A stretch of DNA of 64,000 nt from Luteimonas padinae. GTDB taxonomy: Bacteria > Pseudomonadota > Gammaproteobacteria > Xanthomonadales > Xanthomonadaceae. The stretch lies in contig NZ_BMZT01000003.1 in assembly GCF_014652935.1 (NCBI RefSeq), forward strand, positions 248,001 to 312,000. Reading direction: 5' to 3'. Below, piece by piece: positions 61,148 to 64,000 of the stretch. The notes beneath the pieces are model-generated. The model made no database searches. It saw only the letters and a list, made by a program, of their open reading frames with translations, and was not told the origin of the DNA. A program made the position numbers and the translations under genes. Each line of letters opens with the position of its first letter. The stretch's first letter is position 1.

Positions 61148-62482
61148 GTGAAAATGGGTTATAGAACCATCACGGTTGGCATCAATAAGCTTCTATTGGA
61201 TCGAACAAATGCGCGACACGATGCAATGGATAACGAGCCTGAGATTATTGCGCAGTTGTTGAGGAAAGAGAAAGCTGGCGAAGTTGCCAGAAGCATTGCT
61301 GAGGCTGGCGCGTTGAATCCGCTAGAGCGAATTGGCGTTGTCGCCCATCCGGCACTCAAGGGTTCGTACATCGTGGTGGAAGGCAATCGCCGCGTCTGTG
61401 CATTGAAAATGCTACACGACCCCGACAAGGCTCCCGATTCTTTCAAGAAGAAGGTGCTGGACTACAAGGCCAAGGGCCAAGAAATCCCCGCCCGGATTGA
61501 AGTTGTTTTGTTTGACAGTGAGGAAGATGCCGAGCCGTGGATTAGCATGCGGCACCGTGGCGAAGATGGAGGCAAAGGCTTACGTCCGTGGGATGTGAAT
61601 GCGAAGGCGCGTCACGCTGAGAAGGTTGGTGGCTCTACTGCGAACCAACTTGCTGCGGGGCTTGTAGATCACGCCTTGAAGACCGGTCTTATTACGGGTG
61701 AAGAACATCAGGAAGTGCCCGTCACTACGCTTACGCGATACCTTGGCAATCCGATTTTCCGCCACACATTGGGTCTCGCGTCCAACAAAGAGCTAGAACT
61801 CGACGTGCCGCAGGATGAGTTCAACACCGCCCTTAAAGTGTTCCTCCAGGACTCGTTGCCGAAGAGCTTGACTGGCATAGATCCCAAGGTGCATTCGCGT
61901 TCAAAGGCTGCGGACTGGAAGTCATATGCCAAGGAGCTGAGCACCCACGGACACGCGCCAAAGACGCGCCTGCCCAAGGCTGTACCGCTCAAAAGTCCGA
62001 GAATGTCAGCTGCCAAGGCAGCACCGAGGCTGTCCAACCCTGATAAGCGCGGGTCTGTCGTGACTACGGGCTTCAGACATAGCTTCACCAGCGACCATAT
62101 CCTAAGCCGCCTATTTCGCGAGCTGCGCAGCATCGATGCTAACGAGCATTCCTTCGCGGCGGCGTATCTGCTTCGTGCGTTCATTGAGCGTCTCGCCAAG
62201 CTGTACGCCAAGCGTCACCGTCTGGGCATGGAGGGAGACCTGCACAATGTAATCGACCGATGCGTCAAACATCTGGAAACACATTCGACGTTGGAAGGAA
62301 AGGCGCTCAAATCTGCCCTGCAGCCGTTGAAGGGCATGGTTTCAGATCGCTATTCCCGCACGTCGCCAGACTCGTTGGGTAGTTGGATTCACGGCAGTTC
62401 CGTTCCTACGCGAGCTGAAATTAATCGCCGTTGGGACACCCTTGAGCCTGGGCTCCACCTGTTGGCGAAAGGGTTGCTGTGA
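61148..62482 (+). CDS. ParB/Srx-fold protein with a helical C-terminal domain
   Basis: 444 residues from GTG 61148; ATG 61154 is an alternative. The ParB-like N-terminal domain has ALNPLERIGVV and SYIVVEGNRRVCALKML (E78-G-N-R-R82), the ParB/Srx signature that can bind CTP or a nucleotide or, in some relatives, cut DNA. A middle basic linker follows (about 240-310). The last 120 residues are helical (FAAAYLLRAFIERLAKLYAK) and end in GSSVPTRAEINRRWDTLEPG. This domain looks HEPN-like in layout, but no clear RxxxxH site is seen. 93 bp after the ATPase gene and 61 bp before the methyltransferase. It is not a partition ParB: no ParA and no parS-binding HTH. Confidence 0.8.
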   Translation: MKMGYRTITVGINKLLLDRTNARHDAMDNEPEIIAQLLRKEKAGEVARSIAEAGALNPLERIGVVAHPALKGSYIVVEGNRRVCALKMLHDPDKAPDSFKKKVLDYKAKGQEIPARIEVVLFDSEEDAEPWISMRHRGEDGGKGLRPWDVNAKARHAEKVGGSTANQLAAGLVDHALKTGLITGEEHQEVPVTTLTRYLGNPIFRHTLGLASNKELELDVPQDEFNTALKVFLQDSLPKSLTGIDPKVHSRSKAADWKSYAKELSTHGHAPKTRLPKAVPLKSPRMSAAKAAPRLSNPDKRGSVVTTGFRHSFTSDHILSRLFRELRSIDANEHSFAAAYLLRAFIERLAKLYAKRHRLGMEGDLHNVIDRCVKHLETHSTLEGKALKSALQPLKGMVSDRYSRTSPDSLGSWIHGSSVPTRAEINRRWDTLEPGLHLLAKGLL

Positions 62483-62543
62483 GGGCGTGGCCAAGCGGCC
62501 TCCCTTTCGCTAGAGTCATCATATTAGATATAGGTTTGCTCGT

Positions 62544-63392
62544 ATGCCAGTGACAGACTCGCCTCTCCGTTATCCAGGCGGCAAGACCCAACTCGCACCG
62601 GTCGTTATCGAAATTCTGCGCGAGAATGAGTTGTTTTATGGCTCCTATATCGAGCCGTTTGCCGGCGGCTGCGGCATCGCTTGGAAGCTGCTGCTGGACG
62701 CTTACGTGTCTGAGATCCATATCAATGATATCGATCCGTCAATCTACGCCTTCTGGGCTTCTGTCTTGCGCAGGACCGATGACCTATGCGAGTTGATCGA
62801 GAAGACCCCAGTAACCATGGAAGTCTGGCATAAGCAGAAGGCTGTGCAGCAGGATCGGCGTGCACGCCAACTGGAGCTCGGCTTCTCCACGCTGTTCCTA
62901 AATCGGACCAATCGATCTGGGATCCTCAAGGGCGGTGTGATCGGTGGCAAGATGCAGAAGAGTGCCTACTCATTGGATTGTCGTTTCAACAAGACCGACT
63001 TGCTGCGAAAAATCCAGCGCATCGCGAAGTACAAGGCTCAGGTCACGCTTACTAAGATGGACGCCGAGGACTTCATCCTGAACAAGCTACCGAAGCTATC
63101 GAAGAAGGCGCTGGTCAACATAGACCCGCCCTACTACGGCAAGGGCCGTGACCTGTACTGTAGTTTCTATAAGCATGAGGACCATGCAAGCCTGGCGCGG
63201 GTGATCCCAATGATTGAGCAGCGTTGGATGGTGACCTATGACGACGCACCTGAAATCCAGCGCCTTTACAAAAAGTTTCCGAGCATCAATCTCAGCCTCA
63301 ATTACTCGGCACAAGTCAAGCGGGTAGGCGTGGAGCTGATGGTCATCGACCCAAAGCTGAAGTTGCCGGCCGAGATCCGCCAAGCTGCTTAA
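62544..63392 (+). CDS. DNA adenine N6-methyltransferase, Dam/D12 class
   Basis: 282 residues of the alpha class. SAM motif I is EPFAGGCGIAWKLL (37-50), preceded by RYPGGKTQLAP (9-19). Catalytic motif IV is NIDPPYYGKG (192-201), with Asp194-Pro-Pro-Tyr197. Target-recognition residues cannot be read; GATC is usual for Dam but not assured for solitary element-borne enzymes. Xanthomonads often lack a housekeeping Dam. Third gene of the accessory block, with low GC. Its likely role is protecting element or host DNA from the neighbouring nuclease-like proteins, an inference from context. Confidence 0.92.
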   Translation: MPVTDSPLRYPGGKTQLAPVVIEILRENELFYGSYIEPFAGGCGIAWKLLLDAYVSEIHINDIDPSIYAFWASVLRRTDDLCELIEKTPVTMEVWHKQKAVQQDRRARQLELGFSTLFLNRTNRSGILKGGVIGGKMQKSAYSLDCRFNKTDLLRKIQRIAKYKAQVTLTKMDAEDFILNKLPKLSKKALVNIDPPYYGKGRDLYCSFYKHEDHASLARVIPMIEQRWMVTYDDAPEIQRLYKKFPSINLSLNYSAQVKRVGVELMVIDPKLKLPAEIRQAA

Positions 63393-63447
63393 GCACAAAA
63401 ACTACACTGAATTGGCATTTTTGTTGGTTCCGTCAGCACTCACCTAC

Positions 63448-63481
63448 TATCGCCCAATGGCGGTTTTCGCCGCCCGCGATA
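63448..63481. terminator. Nested hairpin downstream of the methyltransferase gene
   Basis: TATCGC pairs with GCGATA, and inside it GGCG with CGCC around a T-rich loop. No T-run follows on the plus strand, so it could end transcription weakly or be a regulatory structure. The rest of the 198-bp gap shows nothing clear. Confidence 0.35.
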
Positions 63482-63590
63482 ATCTTCGTAATCCCCACCC
63501 GCCTGAACAAGCTTTCGGTCAGTAGCGGGCCGTAGCAACTGCTGTGGTTCGTTGTCTTTTCATTGAGACCAAACGGATTACTCTTACATC

Positions 63591-64000
63591 ATGACTGCCG
63601 AAGTCACACAGCGACCGCCAGAACGCGAGTGGCATGGAAAGCACCTTTCGTGGAGTTACCGGCCGCACGCGTACCGCTGGGAGGGTGAGCGGATCGTGGG
63701 CATCAATTTCTTACCTTCGGCTCGGGAGATGCGCGCCTGGATGATGCAGCGGGGCCAACTCTCATACATCTCCAACTCCGACCGCGAGACCACGGGGTGT
63801 TACACAAATCCATACAGCTACAGCGCAGCCGCGCTATCTTTGGTTCTAGGTCAGGCAATCAACGTCTCTCACGAATACGCCACCACGCCTTCACCGGATC
63901 ATACCAATGTGGACGCAGAGGTCGAGCGACTTCGACTATACAACGACGTTCTTCTCTATACCGCCAGATTCTGCGAGGTTGTGATCAAGCAGTTACTCCA
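63591..64000 (+). CDS. Unrecognised protein, 3' end outside window
   Basis: Open frame from ATG 63591 to the end of the window, 136 codons visible. It begins MTAEVTQRPPEREWHGKHLS and is rich in Trp, Tyr and Arg in its first half (WSYRPHAYRWEGERIVG), without a signal peptide. The second half is more helical (DAEVERLRLYNDVLLYTARF, then CEVVIKQLL). Codon use and GC resemble the three genes before it. No family recognised from the visible part; it may be a fourth component of the module. Confidence 0.65.
   Translation, partial: MTAEVTQRPPEREWHGKHLSWSYRPHAYRWEGERIVGINFLPSAREMRAWMMQRGQLSYISNSDRETTGCYTNPYSYSAAALSLVLGQAINVSHEYATTPSPDHTNVDAEVERLRLYNDVLLYTARFCEVVIKQLL

Noticed and set aside
61148..62482. 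Chromosome or plasmid partition ParB
   Set aside because: No ParA partner, no parS-type sites and no ParB central HTH; only the N-terminal fold is shared.

Overview
The window is a high-GC gammaproteobacterial chromosome segment. Gene content and order point to the family Xanthomonadaceae (Lysobacter/Luteimonas/Xanthomonas relatives). Pointers are a copLAB-type copper operon, a TorF-family porin, the cmk-rpsA-ihfB-lapA-lapB block, and the ndk-rlmN-pilF-rodZ-yfgM-bamB-der block. No 16S gene or other direct taxonomic marker is present, so the family call is an inference.

Layout of the core part (1-56655). It opens inside an RND efflux permease. A TraB-family protein and the agmatine-to-putrescine pair aguA/aguB follow. 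Next is an information-processing block (rpmJ, cmk, rpsA, ihfB) running into lapA-lapB and three surface-polysaccharide genes: a WecA/WbpL-like transferase, a CapD/WbpM-like sugar dehydratase and galU. A fatty-acid degradation operon (PsrA-like repressor, bifunctional hydroxyacyl-CoA dehydrogenase/enoyl-CoA hydratase, thiolase) has a very clear promoter with an overlapping operator. Then come ndk to der, mobA, a rhodanese-MoeB fusion, a DUF2272 protein, folD, guaB-guaA, a TorF porin, a putrescine ABC importer (potFGHI order), pdxY, tadA, orn, the ppsA/ppsR enzyme-regulator pair, two tRNA genes (Ala-GGC, Glu-TTC) and an acetoacetyl-CoA reductase. The core ends with a copper-resistance operon (copL-copA-copB-DUF411), a TRIC-type channel, an alcohol dehydrogenase, a secreted beta-propeller protein, ychJ, and an apt gene broken by an in-frame TAG.

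Accessory part (56656-64000). A 476-bp gene-poor stretch contains a 28-bp site that closely resembles a XerC/XerD (dif) recombination site, a possible truncated gene end and repeated GTGTGAGT motifs. After it come a KfrA-type coiled-coil DNA-binding protein, a divergent tyrosine recombinase, and then a block of clearly lower GC. That block encodes an ABC-type ATPase with a C-terminal TOPRIM-like segment (OLD/PARIS-like), a ParB/Srx-fold protein with a helical C-terminal domain, a Dam-type adenine methyltransferase, and an unrecognised gene that runs off the window. This looks like the left end of an integrated mobile element carrying a candidate defence module. Its right end is not visible.

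Repeats. Two dispersed palindromic repeat families are present. One (core GCAGCTGTAGCTGC) occurs as three inverted pairs and one single copy, and every occurrence sits between convergent genes. The other (units of CGCGGAT) forms large inverted structures after ndk and between orn and ppsA. One copy of the first family appears to have removed the stop codon of pdxY.
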